A program made the position numbers and the translations under genes. From Myxocyprinus asiaticus (Eukaryota > Chordata > Actinopteri > Cypriniformes > Catostomidae): 64,000 nucleotides of DNA. Every line of letters starts with the position of its first letter. Position 1 is the stretch's first letter. The stretch lies in assembly GCF_019703515.2 (NCBI RefSeq), contig NC_059385.1, positions 30,794,001-30,858,000 of the forward strand, in the 5' to 3' direction. Below are positions 44,746-56,522 of the stretch, piece after piece. The notes below the pieces were generated by a model that searched no databases, was not told the DNA's origin, and saw only the letters and a list, made by a program, of their open reading frames with translations.

Positions 44746-45739
44746 TCAATCCTGAAATGAGGGCGCTCCAGACGACCTCCAACCCCTTAAATGTATCTGC
44801 CTGGCGATCATGACACTGGTTAAGACACAACTCTTTATGTGTCTAATTTCAATATCGATGACCGCCCCATCGCCCAAAATACAGAGTCTGGGGCAAAATG
44901 ATACCTGAGTGCCCAATACATCACACACCAAACTCTGAACCTTCAACCAAAACTCCTGGATCTTAACACACCCCCAAAAGACATTGGTTATGTATCCATC
45001 CTCTGATTGGCATCACCAGCAGGTGGGTGTGTCTTTATGATCAAGCCTATTCAATCTAGATTGGGTCCAATAGAACTGATATAAAATCTTGAATTGCATA
45101 AGGCGCACCCTTGCGTCTCTAGGTGCAGACTTGATGTTTTTCAGAATGCTAGCCCACTCTCTCTCCTCCAATTCCAAGTTTAAATCTTTCTCCCATAATC
45201 CCTTGAGAGAAGTTGAAGCTCTGTCCCCCAGACTCTGAATTAGCAGGGAGTAACACACTGATGCCTCTTGACCTTCCAAAAGCAGTAATCACCACTCCTA
45301 TAGTATCTGCTGCTTTAGGGGGGTGTATGCTATTCCCAAAAATAGTACAGAGCAAGTGGCGCAGCTGTAGATACCTAAAAAACTGAGATCTGGGGATCCC
45401 AAAATGTTGAACAAAATGTTCAAAGAATCTCAACACACTACTCTCATATAGGTCACCGAGTGTAGTAACCCCCCTCACAATCCACTCTGACCAGCAGAAA
45501 GGGGACTTATTAATACATAATTTGGGGTTCAGCCATAAGCTCGAGGCAACATTTAGATAAATATCCAAATTAAACACTCTGGACACTTTTGCCCATACCG
45601 AGTGCAAATGCGAGATAACGGGGTGTAATTTAGGAGCCAGTTCTGTAGCATAAGATCTAAAAAATTCAGCGGCAAAGCCATCTGGCCCTGGAGCTTTGCC
45701 TGTAGGCAGGGCCTTAATTATCTCATCAAGGTCCTCCAA
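44746..45739 (-). pseudogene. L1 protein remnant (reverse transcriptase start and C-terminus)
   Basis: The frame at 45149-45739 opens M-E-D-L-D-E-I-I-K-A-L-P-T-G-K-A-P-G-P-D. It then passes without a gap into the C-terminal W-L-N-P-K-L-C-I-N-K-S-P segment and F-F-R-Y-L-Q-L-R-H-L-L. Frames at 45013-45279 (R-D-A-R-V-R-L-M-Q-F-K-I-L) and 44746-44946 continue the C-terminus. The jump near 45640 marks an internal deletion of several hundred codons. Confidence 0.75.
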
Positions 45740-46720
45740 GGTTATCTCAGAATCATCTCAGAATTTTTTTTTCAGCTCTGCCTCGGCACTGTTAATTAGT
45801 GCCCGACCGATATATCGGTTGGCCGATAATATCATATATTAATATTAATATTAGCCTTTCACCGATATATCGGTATCGGCGTATGTGTTTACCGACATGC
45901 GCAGATATGATTTTTTTTTTTCAGAAAATATAATGCAGAAAACAATGCTTTAGAATTGGTGTCATTATGTAGTTTGTCCAGCAGAGCTCCGACTCCACTG
46001 TTTACAGAGCTGACTCTGAGCTGATGGTGGCTCTGCAGACAGGGCGGAGTTAAGCAGTGCGGAGTTGAGTGGTGTCTTTTCGGAAAGCTGCTATCTAGTT
46101 TGTGAAATACATACCGGAAAGTTAATAAACAATGACCCCATCATTTTCCCTTTTCAGTATAACTAATATAACGTTAACCCTGTCCCTGACAACCATGTCA
46201 CTCATGTCTGTTTGCTGTTAGCCAGCTATAGTTTGTCAGTGCAGTCAGTAATGTTGCAGATTGAAAGGTAAACATCAGAGCATCTTTTTGCAGGTGGTGG
46301 ATTGTGTCTGTTGAGTGTTGATTTCATGCTACGCTGTTACCTAGTTGGTGAGATGCAATGCTGGTCCATCTTTTACTCTCCATGACAACGACCTTATAGC
46401 TAACTAGCTAACCATGGAGTTACTTTCATTGCTTGTCAGCTGAGTGGAAGCTAATGTGTAAAAATGTATTCACCAAACTGTTTTTTTTTTTCAGGATTCA
46501 CACTTTGGTGCCCCCTTCAACCGAACAATTCCAGTTGTTGCATTTATAAAATGTAATATTTAAAAGTCTGGTTTTCCATCGTTGAAAGTTTCCCCTGAAC
46601 TTGTATAGCAGAATACAGTGTAAAACCGCTGTTTTTCTCTTGTCTCGGCAGGTGTAAATGCTTATTTTTTTTACAATCTGCCCCTAATTGACTGGTAGTA
46701 TTAATGTAGTCAGCCTTTGA

Positions 46721-47040
46721 CTGATACTAAACATACAGTACTGATGTTTATTTAGCTATTTATTTTATTTGAATTTATTCTTTATTTAAATGGTCAGCAA
46801 CTGACTGATACTAAACATACAATACTGATGATTTTTAAGCTATTTATTTTATTTGAATTTATTCTTTATTTAAATGGTCAGCAACTGATTGATACTAAAT
46901 ATACAATACTGATGATTTTTAAGCTATTTATTTTATTTGAATTTATTCTTTATTTAAATGGTCAGCAACTGATTGATACTAAACATACAGTACTGATGTT
47001 TTTAAGCTATTTATTGTATTTTTATTTATTCTTTATTTTC
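46721..47040. repeat. 84-bp minisatellite, about 3.7 units
   Basis: The phrase (C/T)TGATACTAAA recurs at 46721, 46805, 46889 and 46973, an exact 84-base period. The units share TATTTATTTTATTTGAATTT and AAATGGTCAGCAACTGA. Because 84 is a multiple of three the array gives a repetitive 79-codon open frame (46828-47067), which is not taken to be a gene. Confidence 0.9.
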
Positions 47041-47114
47041 TCAGTGTTCATTTCTAGAATTTGTTGACAATGTATAATAATAATTATATTCTTATATATA
47101 TAAGAAATATCCAT

Positions 47115-47526
47115 CTCATGGACAGTTAAATTGCCCCATTGAGCAATAACTATGTGCAATACACAGTTTAGTCTTTTTTATATTTATCCAACACATCCAA
47201 CCTCTTCTGCCATTTCTTTCCTTTAAAAAAAACAAAAAACATTTGCACCGTACATAACAGATTTGTATTTTGCACTGTACATAACAGATAACAGATTTGT
47301 ATTAGATTTACACAATGTATGTGTATGTGTGTATGTATGTATGTATGTGTGTGTGTGTGTGTATGTAAGTATGTGTATAATTATTTTTTTATTATTATCT
47401 ATGCCTTGCTGCTGTTTTTGTATTGTTTTCTTTTTATTATTGTTGTACACTGGAAGCTCCTGTCACCAAGACAAATTCCTTGTATGTGTAAGCATACTTG
47501 GCAATAAAGCTGATTCTGATTCTGAT
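47115..47526 (+). mobile_element. L2-group LINE, 3' tail fragment
   Basis: On the plus strand it runs from the GGACAGTTAAATTGCCCCAT block to the GCAATAAAGCTGATTCTGAT tail. This is the reverse complement of the 3' ends of the LINE copies at 33158 and 47971. It includes a (GTAT)n/(GT)n stretch at 47320-47380. It lies inside the hAT element, on the opposite strand to the other copies. Confidence 0.85.
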
Positions 47527-47970
47527 AATGTCAAATATTCTTTGATAAACATGTTTGTTTAAGAATGCAGCCTTCTGAGTACCTTTGCATAGTCATATCG
47601 ATGCAAAATCGGTGCACAATCCACATAGAAAAGGTCTGTTTTCATTCCAGCTCAAAAATTAACTATATCGGCACACCATATCAGTAATCAGTGAATTTCT
47701 CCCCTCTAAAATCGGTATCGTATCGGTCTCAAAAATCCCATATCGGTTGGGCTCTACTTTTAATATTCCCTTTCAACTCCACGAGTTCTCAAGCTTTGGA
47801 TTTTTTGATGAATGAGGCATACTGTATGATCCGGCCTCTAAGAACCGCCTTAAGTGCCTCCCAAGCCATGCCCACAGAGGATACTGAGGACCAGTGAGTC
47901 TCCATATAAACATTGATTTCAGCCTTTAAAATTAGTTGGAAATCAGGATTTTGCAAAAGGGATACATTAA

Positions 47971-50900
47971 TCAGAATCAGAATCAGAATCAGAATCAGAA
48001 TCAGAATGAGCTTTATTGCCAAGTATGCTTACACATACAAGGAATTTGTCTTGGTGACAGGAGCTTCCAGTGTACAACAATACAAAAACAGCAGCAAGAC
48101 ATAGATAATAATAAAAAATAAAAACCAATTATACACATACGTTCAGACACACACATACATACATACACACATATACATGGGTAGTGCAAATCTAATACAA
48201 TCTGTTATGTACAGTGCAAATACAAATCTGTTATGTACAGTGCAATTTTTTTTTTTTTTTTTCAGAGGAATGAAATGGCAGAAGTGGTTGGATGTGTTGG
48301 ATAAATATAAGAAAGACTAAACTGTGTATTGCACATAGTTATTGCTCAATGGGGCAATTTAACTGTTCATGAGATGGATAGCCTGAGGGAAAAAACTGTT
48401 CCTGTGCCTGATGGTTCTGGTGCTCAGATCTCTGAAGTGTCAGCCAGATGGCAACAGTTCAAAAAGGTAGTGGGCAGGGTGAGTGGGGTCCAGAGTGATT
48501 TTTCCAGGCTTTTTCCTCACTCTGGAAGTGTATAGTTCTTGAAGGGGGGGCAGGGGGCAACCAATAATCCTCTCAGCAGTCCGAACTGTCCTTTGTAGTC
48601 TTCTGATGTGGCAGGTTGAATTTCGTCAGCTGGTGAAGGAAGTACAACCTCTGCTGGGCCTTTTTCACAATGGAGTCAATGTGGGTCTCCCACTTCAGGT
48701 CCTGTGAGATAGTAGTGCCCAGGAACCTGAATGACTCCACTGCTGCCACAGTGCTGTTTAGAATGGTGAGGGGGGGTCAGTGTTGGGGTGTTCCTCCTAT
48801 AGTCCACAATCATCTCCACTGTTTTGACTGCATCAGACAGCCAGCTGTTTAACCTCCCTTCTGTTTGCAGACTCATTGTCATCTCGGATGAGGCCGATGA
48901 CAGTGGTGTCATCTGCAAATTTCAGGAGCTTGACAGAGGGGTCCTTGGCGATGCAGTCATTGGTGTAGAGGGAGAAGAGTAGTGGGGAGAGCACACATCT
49001 CTGAGGGGCACCAGTGCTGATTGTACAGGAGCTGGAATTGAGTTTCCCCTGTCTCACAAGCTGCTGCCTGTCCGTCAGAAAGCTGGTAATCCACTGACAG
49101 ATAGACATGGGAACAGAGAGTTGGTGTAATTTATTCTGGAGTATAGCTGGGATGATGGTGTTGAAAGCCGAACTGAAGTTCACAAAAAGGATCCTTGCAT
49201 ATGTCCCTGGTCTATCCAGATGTTGCAGGATATGATGCAACCCCATGTTGACTGCATCATCCACAGACCTGTTTGCTCGATAAGCAAATTGAAGGGGATC
49301 TAGAAAGGGTCCAGTGATGTTCTTCAGGTGGGCCAACACCAGTCTCTCAAATGATTTCATGATCACAGACATCAGTGCGACAGGTCTGTAGTCATTAAGT
49401 CCTGTGATTTTTGGTTTCTTTGGGATGGGGATGATAGTGGAACATTTGAAGCAGCATGGGACTTCACACTGCTCCAGTTATCTATTGAAGATCTGTGTGA
49501 AGATGGGGGCCTGCTGGTTAGCACAGGATCTAAGACATGCAGGTGAAACGCCATCTGGGCACTGTGCTTTTCTTATCCTTTGTTGTTGAAAGACCACCAC
49601 AGGGTTGGGGGCAGGAGTCCTGTAATTCGTAAGTTGTTTCATGCCACTCCACACTGATGCAGGGTCGTTAGCTGAAAACTTGTTTTTCAGCTTATCAGTA
49701 TGTATTCTTTTAGTCACTCTGATTCCCTTATTCAGTGTGTTCCTGGCCTGATTGTACAAGACTTTATCCCCAACTCTGTAAGCAACCTCTTTGGCCTGAC
49801 GAAGCTGCCTGAGTTCCGCTGTAAACCATGGTTTGTTGTTGTTAAATGTTAAATAAGTCCTAGTAGGAATGCACATATACTCACACAAACTGATATATGA
49901 TGTAACAGTATCTGTGAGCTCATCCAGATTGGTGTCTGCAGTCTCAAAAACACTCCAATCAGTGCAGTCAAAGCAGGCTTGTAGTTCCAGCTCTGCTTCG
50001 TTGGTGCATCACTTTACAATCCTTAATACAGGCTTAGCAGATTTTAATTTCTGTCTGTAGGTTGGAAGAAGATGATCCAGACAGTGATCAGATAGTCCCA
50101 AAGCTGCTCTAGGAACAGAGTGATATGTATCCTTTACTGTTGTGTAGCAATGATCCAGTATATTGGTCTCTGGTTGGGCATGTAATGTGCTGTTTGTATA
50201 AGGGCAGTTCACATGTGAGGTTTGCTTTGTTAAAATCCCCAAGAATAATAATAACTGAGTCCGGATATTGTTGTTCCGTGTCTGTGATTTGATCAGCCAG
50301 CTGTTGTAGCGCGGCATTCAAACACACGTTTGGCGCGATATACACACTCACCAAAATAAACGAGGAAAACTCCCGCGGCGAGTAGAAAGGCTTACAGTTA
50401 ATAAAGAGCACTTCCAAATTAGGACAGCACATCTTCATTAACGTTGTTACATCTGTACACCAATTTTCATTGATGTAAAAGCATGTTCCACCGCCTCTTG
50501 TTTTCCCCGTTGACTCTGCGATGCGATCCGCTCTGAACAGCTGAAAGCCCGGCAGATGTAACGCGCTGTCTGGAATGGCTTCACTCAGCCAGGTTTCTGT
50601 GAAGCACAAGGCAGCAGAGTTTGAAAAGTCCTTGTTTGTGCGGGTGTGGAGATGTAGTTCGTCCGTTTTGTTAGGGAGAGAGCAGAGATTCGCTAGATGA
50701 ATACTCGACAGCGTTGTTTGAAATCCCCGCCGACGGAGTTTGACCAGTGCGCCTGCTCGTCTCCCTCGCCTGCGTCTCATAGCGTGTTTAAACAACACAG
50801 CCGCACCTCTGACTAAAATGTCAAACAAAACGTCCGAATATTCAAAATCCAGGAAAAGATTGACTGGTGTATGCTGTCGAATTTTCAGCAGTTCGTCTCT

Positions 50901-51009
50901 GGTAAAACTGACTAAAAAAAGATTACTAAACACAGGACAAACAAACAAAAATAACAAAACAATAGAAGCGCTCCACACCGAGGCGGCCATCCGTGCTGTC
51001 ATCATGATG
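47971..51009 (-). mobile_element. L2-group LINE (copy B) inserted in the L1
   Basis: The 5' end is near 51009, where L1 sequence (G-C-T-T-T-A-A on the minus strand) stops. The 3' end is a run of six TCTGAT units at 47971, after which L1 resumes at AATGTATCCC. Unlike copy A it retains the protein start. At about 3.0 kb it is close to full length, with internal deletions near 49580 and 48610 and several frame breaks. Confidence 0.85.
48833..51003 (-). pseudogene. LINE endonuclease-reverse transcriptase, broken (copy B)
   Basis: The frame opens at about 51003 (M-M-T-A-R-M-A-A-S) with a hydrophobic segment. APE-endonuclease motifs follow: C-F-T-E-T-W-L (near 50605), G-G-G-T-C-F-Y-I, G-D-F-N-K-A (near 50235) and L-G-L-S-D-H-C-L (near 50085). 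The reverse transcriptase part shows [16 protein letters not shown] (near 49290), F-V-N-F-S-S-A-F-N near 49175 (Asn for Asp in motif A), [10 protein letters not shown] (near 49005) and [10 protein letters not shown] (near 48915). Shifts near 50150, 49890, 49560 and 48850 break it, and the C-terminal domain is partly deleted. Confidence 0.8.
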
Positions 51010-51530
51010 TTAAAGCACCAACTATATGATTTCTTTTGCTCTATATGTGGCAACACCTCTAAATTCACCAGGGCGTGATCTGAGACTAAGATGTTACCAA
51101 TTGAGCAATCAACAACAGATGAAATAAGGGACCTAGATATATGTGGTTTGCAACATCCCTTCAAGATCTATAAATCTTTGGCTAAACAAGCCAAAATGAA
51201 CCATTGCCCCTGTATTTCTGCCGAAACAATAATGACTCTTCCTAAATTATCTTTAATCTGTTTCAGACATTTGAATTGTAGATGTTTACTTAGCAATGTA
51301 ATGACTCCCCTGCTCTTACTTGAGCCAGCACTAAAGAAAACATGCCCACCCCATATCTTCCCAAATTTTTCAGCTTCCTCCGTTTCTTGAAGAAACACTA
51401 TATCATATTTCTTACATTTAAGAAAATAAATAACCTTACTTCTTTTTATGGGGTGCCCCAACCAATTTCCATTCCACATGGAGAGAGACAATCCACTCAT
51501 ATTAACACTGAACATTTTGACATATTAGAA

Positions 51531-52558
51531 AAAATAGATTGTGTATCAAAAACAAGTTTATAAAGACCACATTCCAACATTAGTGCAACAATCAAACCCC
51601 GAACTTCCTGGAAACCAGGAAGTAATAGCATTCACATAATAAACGATGAGTGCGATTCTGAGGTTGCATATTCCCTCTAGGATTCAGTTTTTACTCTACT
51701 GATGGTTAGATTTAGGGTTAGGGTTTGAGTAGGGTTGCCAACTGTCCCGTATTGCACTGTACCGTACACCATTGACATTTTCTTCAGAAAATGTACAAAT
51801 CAAGTTGAAAATTTGAGCCAATGAAAAATAAATGTACCAGAATCATACAGTGTTAAAACAAAGTCATATATTTTAAAGTTGCCATAAACCCACAATAGTT
51901 CAGGACACAAACTTAATTGTTTGACAGCCCATCTTTACAGGTGATCTAATTCTTATTCACTTTACATGGTTATAGAAGCCCACAGAGGGATATTTAGTCA
52001 CATATGTCGGTTCTTCAGGTTCTTCAGTGAATGTTCAAATACCTCGGCTCACTTTGACACAGTTTCACAAGCACATTCCAGCACTGAGCACTGGTGCAGT
52101 AGGTATGCACTCCCCTGTGTGCTAAAGAAGGAAAACTAAAATGCTTTCCAGATGTGAGCAAATGTGCCACTAAAATGGACGCTTACATCCTCCAGTGAAT
52201 GATGCTGCAAGGCTTTACATAAAAGCTGTGGGGAAATGGATGACTGCTTCTTTTTAACAACCTTCAGGGTGACATTTATATGCCTTCTTTTAGAAGTTGA
52301 GTACTGTGCTACTGTACCTGAAACATAATGTCTGATTTTAACATGTTGAGAGAGAGAAAATGGGGGAGAGGCCTAATTAACTTGTACTCCAGAGGAAATG
52401 ATGTAATTTCTTGTTGAATTGTAAAGCTTGAATTATTCAACACTAATCTCTTATGTTAATTATCACTTCTCTGCAAAATAACATGGGTGATCTCAGTTGT
52501 ATTTGTAGGTGTTTTTATTTTCATAAAGTGTGTACATACATTTTTGTACATTCGAATT
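51531..52558. other. Presumed intron, nothing assigned
   Basis: A short telomere-like run (TTAGATTTAGGGTTAGGGTT) lies near 51708-51727, too short to mean more than chance. No exon or element recognised. Confidence 0.5.
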
Positions 52559-52860
52559 TGGGCTGTCTATTTAATGTAAATTTAGTGCGATGATTAGTTT
52601 TATAAAAAATAACACGTTAAAAAATGTATGCAATTAGTCATGCGCCCTGACGCATACATAAATTCTGAATACTAGTAAGAGGCTCCGAACGCGTCCATCT
52701 GAGGCATGCGCATGTACAGAGAGCGACAATAAAAATAGCGGAGACGGAACGCAAGAATGGGACACACTGACGGACTCAGTGCAAACCAGATTGCTGTCAA
52801 CTATGACAGCAATTATGGTCAAATTTGGTTAATGTGTTAACTGTGTTAAAAAAGTGTATT
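52559..52860. mobile_element. hAT-type fragment
   Basis: GGGCTGTCTATTTAATGTAA, AACACGTTAAAAAATG and GCAATTAGTCATGCGC are typical of a widespread fish hAT short element, and the first two also match 42812-42910. No intact inverted partner. Confidence 0.45.
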
Positions 52861-54303
52861 GAGAACAAGCAGAAACGAACAATGCAGAAACAATGAGATT
52901 ATTTTGGCATCTTGTGCCACTTTATGAGCATTAATGCCAATTGCAAGGGTTCATTGTGTGTCTTTGTTCACCCAAGCCAGGAAAATGTTTTTAAGATCAT
53001 TAGTTCAATCCTCAAGATATACACTATGTATGATTATTATCCTAGTGGCACCTAAAATATAAACTGTGACACACTGATATAGTCTATATGTTTTTAATCT
53101 GAGCCTCTAGAGTGAAAATATAAGGTTTAACTGTATAACAAGCACACTTTTGTGTTTTTTCATTGTTTTCTGTACAGCCAGTTTTGGGCCGACACTGCTA
53201 TGCAATTATTTTTCCATGCCAGTCTGTTACTGTGGTGTCAAGTGTTTCAGATAAACCTGCTCCTAACTGACCACTTTACATGTCAGGTGGAGGTTCTCTT
53301 CCAATACTTTTCTAATGTATATGTATATAAGCATCCACTTAGGGCCCCCGAGCCACCAAGGATTCCCACAAAGCAAGGTCATTTTTTTTTTTTTTTTTTA
53401 TACTAAAAGCTCATTTATAATTTATAATACAAGAAGCTAAATGTTTGTATTAAACAGTTGAACATTAATGAACATGTATTCGCAAAAAAAAAAAAAAAAA
53501 AAATGTCTAAGTGGGCAATTCTTGGCTGAAATAAGCTGAAAAGTGGACCAGACTTTACACTGTTAGTCAAAAGGCTATGCAAGGCTAATTGGAGTAATAT
53601 ATAGTGATCTACATTGAAAATGGGAATGAAAAACTTGAAATGGAGCTGGAGCTGAGTGGCTTCAGGGCTGTAATTACACTGACAGAGCATTCATCACTGG
53701 TCACATGCCTTACAGACTGACACAACACTCCACACCCCTCTCATGTGGAGGGAATACTAGAGCCATATCTATTTCACACAAGGTATGCTGACACATACCA
53801 AAGCTTAGAGCAACACACAGAAATAGTCCATGTTTCTCACCACAGACACGTAATCTGTGGCTCAAAAGATCTTGAAATATTGCTCATGCTGATGTCAGAG
53901 GTGACATGCATGGCTAATTTCTAGACAGAACGAATCATCTGAGAAGAATTGAGAGCAGGTAATAAAAATGCTCAGTTGTGAAGTTGGGCTTACTGGATCG
54001 CTGAGACCCAAACAAAGAGGATTTGTTTCCCAGCTCAAATGGAAAACATCTGCATGGCAGTGAAACCCCCTCCTCTATCTCAAAGAACAAACACTTGAGA
54101 GTCTCATTAGGAGATAATTTGTTATATCTATGACATTTCCTGGGATCTACAGTAAAAAGAAAAAGAAAAAAAGAAAAGGAAATCTATTGAATATGATAAT
54201 CTTATAGCTGAGTGCAAATTCCGAGGGTGAAAATCTTTTTTCATTTTTATAAAATATACATTTTGCAAAGACAGCAATAGAGCACTAATGACTTGTTTAA
54301 GAC
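52861..54303. other. Presumed intron, nothing assigned
   Basis: It holds an 18-base T run near 53382 and a 19-base A run near 53485, and otherwise no recognised feature. Confidence 0.5.
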
Positions 54304-54610
54304 TTCAAGTCAAGTGGCTTTTATTGTCATATCAACCATATACAGCAAGTACAGTACACAGTTAAACGAAACAACGTTCCTCCAGGACCATGGAGAAGCA
54401 TAAAACAACATAAAACAGACACAGAACTACATGAGCCTACACAGAACTAAATAAGACCTACACATTTCTACATAAAGTGCACGTGCAAACGGGTGCAAAC
54501 AGTACAAGGTGGTACAGTAATAGCTAAAACAGGACAATAGGCACAGTAAGAGACAGTGCAGCACCAACCAGTACACAATTCTGGTATGAAAGTGTCCAAT
54601 AAAACAGGTA
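54304..54610 (-). mobile_element. LINE 3' end fragment
   Basis: TCAAGTGGCTTTTATTGTCA and CATATACAGCAAGTACAGTA resemble the 3' terminus of the LINE at 59638 (CAAATCACTTTATTGTCACA, CATATACACAATGTACAGTA), so this is probably a tail of a related family. The coding part is absent. Confidence 0.5.
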
Positions 54611-54712
54611 GTCAATACATTTTGTGTCTGCCATTGAGCACTTGCAAGCTAAATTTCCCCTAGACCAACAGATTTCCATGCTGACTGTAATAAACTTGAT
54701 TTCTCTATCAAA

Positions 54713-55281
54713 TGTGGCAAGGTGAGCAAGAGACAGACACAGTGGGTGTGGCATCAAGCCTCAAAGAGGCATTTATTGGAAATAATAATACATAGAAAAT
54801 GTCCAAAAAAGGAGAATAAAGTGTCCAAAGGGAAAAGTGTCCAAAATAAAGGCCGATCTAGCACCTTCACAGTGAATGGGCTAAGTGTAGACAGGGGTAG
54901 TGTCCACAGGATGATCCAAGACATGTGCGGTGTCTAACGGCCACAAGCGCTACCCTCCATCTGGCCTGTCTTCCCAGGGGCCACGCCATGTGAGTAGAAG
55001 GTGGCCCCACATCCTAGCCCATCTGCCGCCATGCGTTCTGTCACTAATGTCCCTAGACCCCTGGCGTGAGTTAGATGTGTCGCCAGGGGTCCAAGGAGCA
55101 GGTCAAGTGCGAGTCCAGCAGTGGTCCAGGACATGGGCGGGGTCCAGCGGCCACAGCGCTCTCCACTCTTTGGTCTGTGGCATGAGGAGCGGCTGATGAA
55201 TTGGTGTAGATAGCTGGAACTATCGGTTATTGAACAATATCAATTTGAACTCTTGTAGCCTCTATTCCTGTGCCTGTAACA
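54713..55281 (-). repeat. Unclassified repeat, possibly a solo LTR
   Basis: On the minus strand it starts TGTTACAGGCACAGG and ends TTGCCACA, with an AATAAA signal near its end (CCAATAAATGCC at about 54767-54778). This is how an LTR would look, but I see no target duplication. A unit of about 50 bases containing AAGACATGTGCGG/AGGACATGGGCGG and CGGCCACA(A)GCGCT occurs twice, near 54918 and 55128. Confidence 0.3.
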
Positions 55282-55430
55282 GTAAGGCAAGTCTAAGAAA
55301 AATTGTCGTAGAAAGAAAACAAATTCAATAAATAGTTTTTTAAAAACTATCGGCTGATTAATCTGTTATCAGCCTTTTCCAACCCTTAGTTATCGGTATT
55401 TGCAAAATACGTTATCTGTTGACCTCTAGA
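55208..55430. mobile_element. hAT-type fragment
   Basis: AAACTATCGGCTGATTAATC, GTTATCGGTATTTGC and the final TCTGTTGACCTCTAG read, on the other strand, as the common fish hAT end TAGAGGTC(A/G)ACxGATA. The left partner is not identified. Confidence 0.5.
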
Positions 55431-55657
55431 AAATAATAGGTCAGAACTGTCCAGATAGCATACTTCTGGATTTTCAAAGTGTGTTTTCATGTGAGGTTTT
55501 TTTTATTAATATTGCCACAGCTTGCAATGGAAGGGGAAATGTTTTGTTTGAGACGGTTCTCTATTAGCTTTTTCAATAGTTTAAAAACAGCGATAAACGC
55601 GAGACCGCCACAGCAGTTTTTAAATATATGCACATAGTTAAATAATTTTGGGTGAAT

Positions 55658-56522
55658 TCCAAACAACATTTGTATTCCCTTGAAGGGCACTGCGGGAAAA
55701 GGATGACACACGAAGGGGCATTCCAAATGAAAGTGAGTAACTGAACCCCTCCATTAAGGGCCCTTCCACAAGGCCGTTAGCGAAGAGTACACATGATGGT
55801 CACTTCTAGGAAGTAATTTTACTGTTTATTATCACATGACACTGGGTGGCATGTCCTTGCAATGTATTTTGTTATATTGTATATTTGATATATTTGGTTG
55901 CCAGTAAGAACATATTACTGTACATATTCAAATGCTCGGGCAAGCGCTACATCCCTTTTGTAGCAGAAATGTCTCCTCCTCCACAGTTTACATTCATTCT
56001 AATACATAAGAGAGAAGAAAGCAATAAGCAGAGATACTCCAAAAAGAGGGTCCATTTTTCCTCTAGTCTAAACCCTGAGGTAACCTTATTATTAAGACCT
56101 CTCATGCACCAAATAACTTTCTGCGGTTTATTGATGTATTTTATATATAGCCTTCATTTACAGTATGTAGTACAGCTATTTTTTTATTAATAATAATAAA
56201 ATAAAAAACTACATACATAGAGAGAGTACGCAATTTAAAATAAGACACAAAAGGCAAAACAAAATATTACAAAAAGTATATTTATTTGCAACAACAAATT
56301 AACAGCTATAAAAAAGGAGATTCCTGTTGTAAGAACAGCTGATGGGGTGATGGACGCTGCACTACGCCGTCATGGTAAAAAGGAAGTGACATATGTCTTT
56401 CATTACTCCCTTCATCAAGGGTGTTCCAAATGCGAGTGCCCTGCGCCCTCCAAAGTTTCCACTTCATGGGCTCTGCCCTTCAGAGTGAGTAGGGCATGGG
56501 GATGATCACTTCCAATTGGATA
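55658..56522. mobile_element. Probable non-autonomous DNA transposon
   Basis: Both ends carry GGAATTCCAA-like and CTTGAAGGGCA/CTGAAGGGCAG blocks in inverted orientation (near 55658-55760 and 56395-56522). Words such as GGTGTTCCAAATGCGAGTG match GGCATTCCAAATGAAAGTG. The inside is AT-rich and non-coding. Confidence 0.4.

Larger units (their letters stand above)
45797..47756. mobile_element. hAT-type element inserted in the L1
   Basis: The inverted ends are TAGTGCCCGACCGATATATCGG and CATATCGGTTGGGCTCTA. They are bordered by an imperfect 8-base duplication of L1 sequence, CTGTTAAT (45789-45796) and CTTTTAAT (47757-47764), and the L1 reading resumes exactly across it. The body contains no transposase that I recognise. 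It holds a short tandem array (46721-47040) and a LINE tail (47115-47526), so it is itself a composite. Confidence 0.85.
44396..51530 (-). mobile_element. L1 LINE, internally deleted and split by two insertions
   Basis: From the 5' side: endonuclease start (51515-51168), endonuclease end (about 51164-51010), an L2-group LINE insertion (47971-51009), the linker that resumes at N-V-S-L-L-Q-N-P (47968-47765), a hAT insertion (45797-47756), the start of the reverse transcriptase with G-K-A-P-G-P-D-G-F (near 45690), then directly the C-terminal region (45640-44746) and the 3' UTR to about 44396. The polymerase core, including the F/Y-A-D-D block, has been deleted between T-E-L-A-P and H-P-V-I-S-H. 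About 2 kb of L1 sequence remains. The element cannot be active. Confidence 0.8.

Noticed and set aside
46828..47067. 79-codon frame with internal 28-residue repeats
   Set aside because: Product of an 84-base minisatellite inside a transposon.
51708..51727. Telomere-like TTAGGG words
   Set aside because: Only two to three degenerate units, too few to indicate an interstitial telomere.
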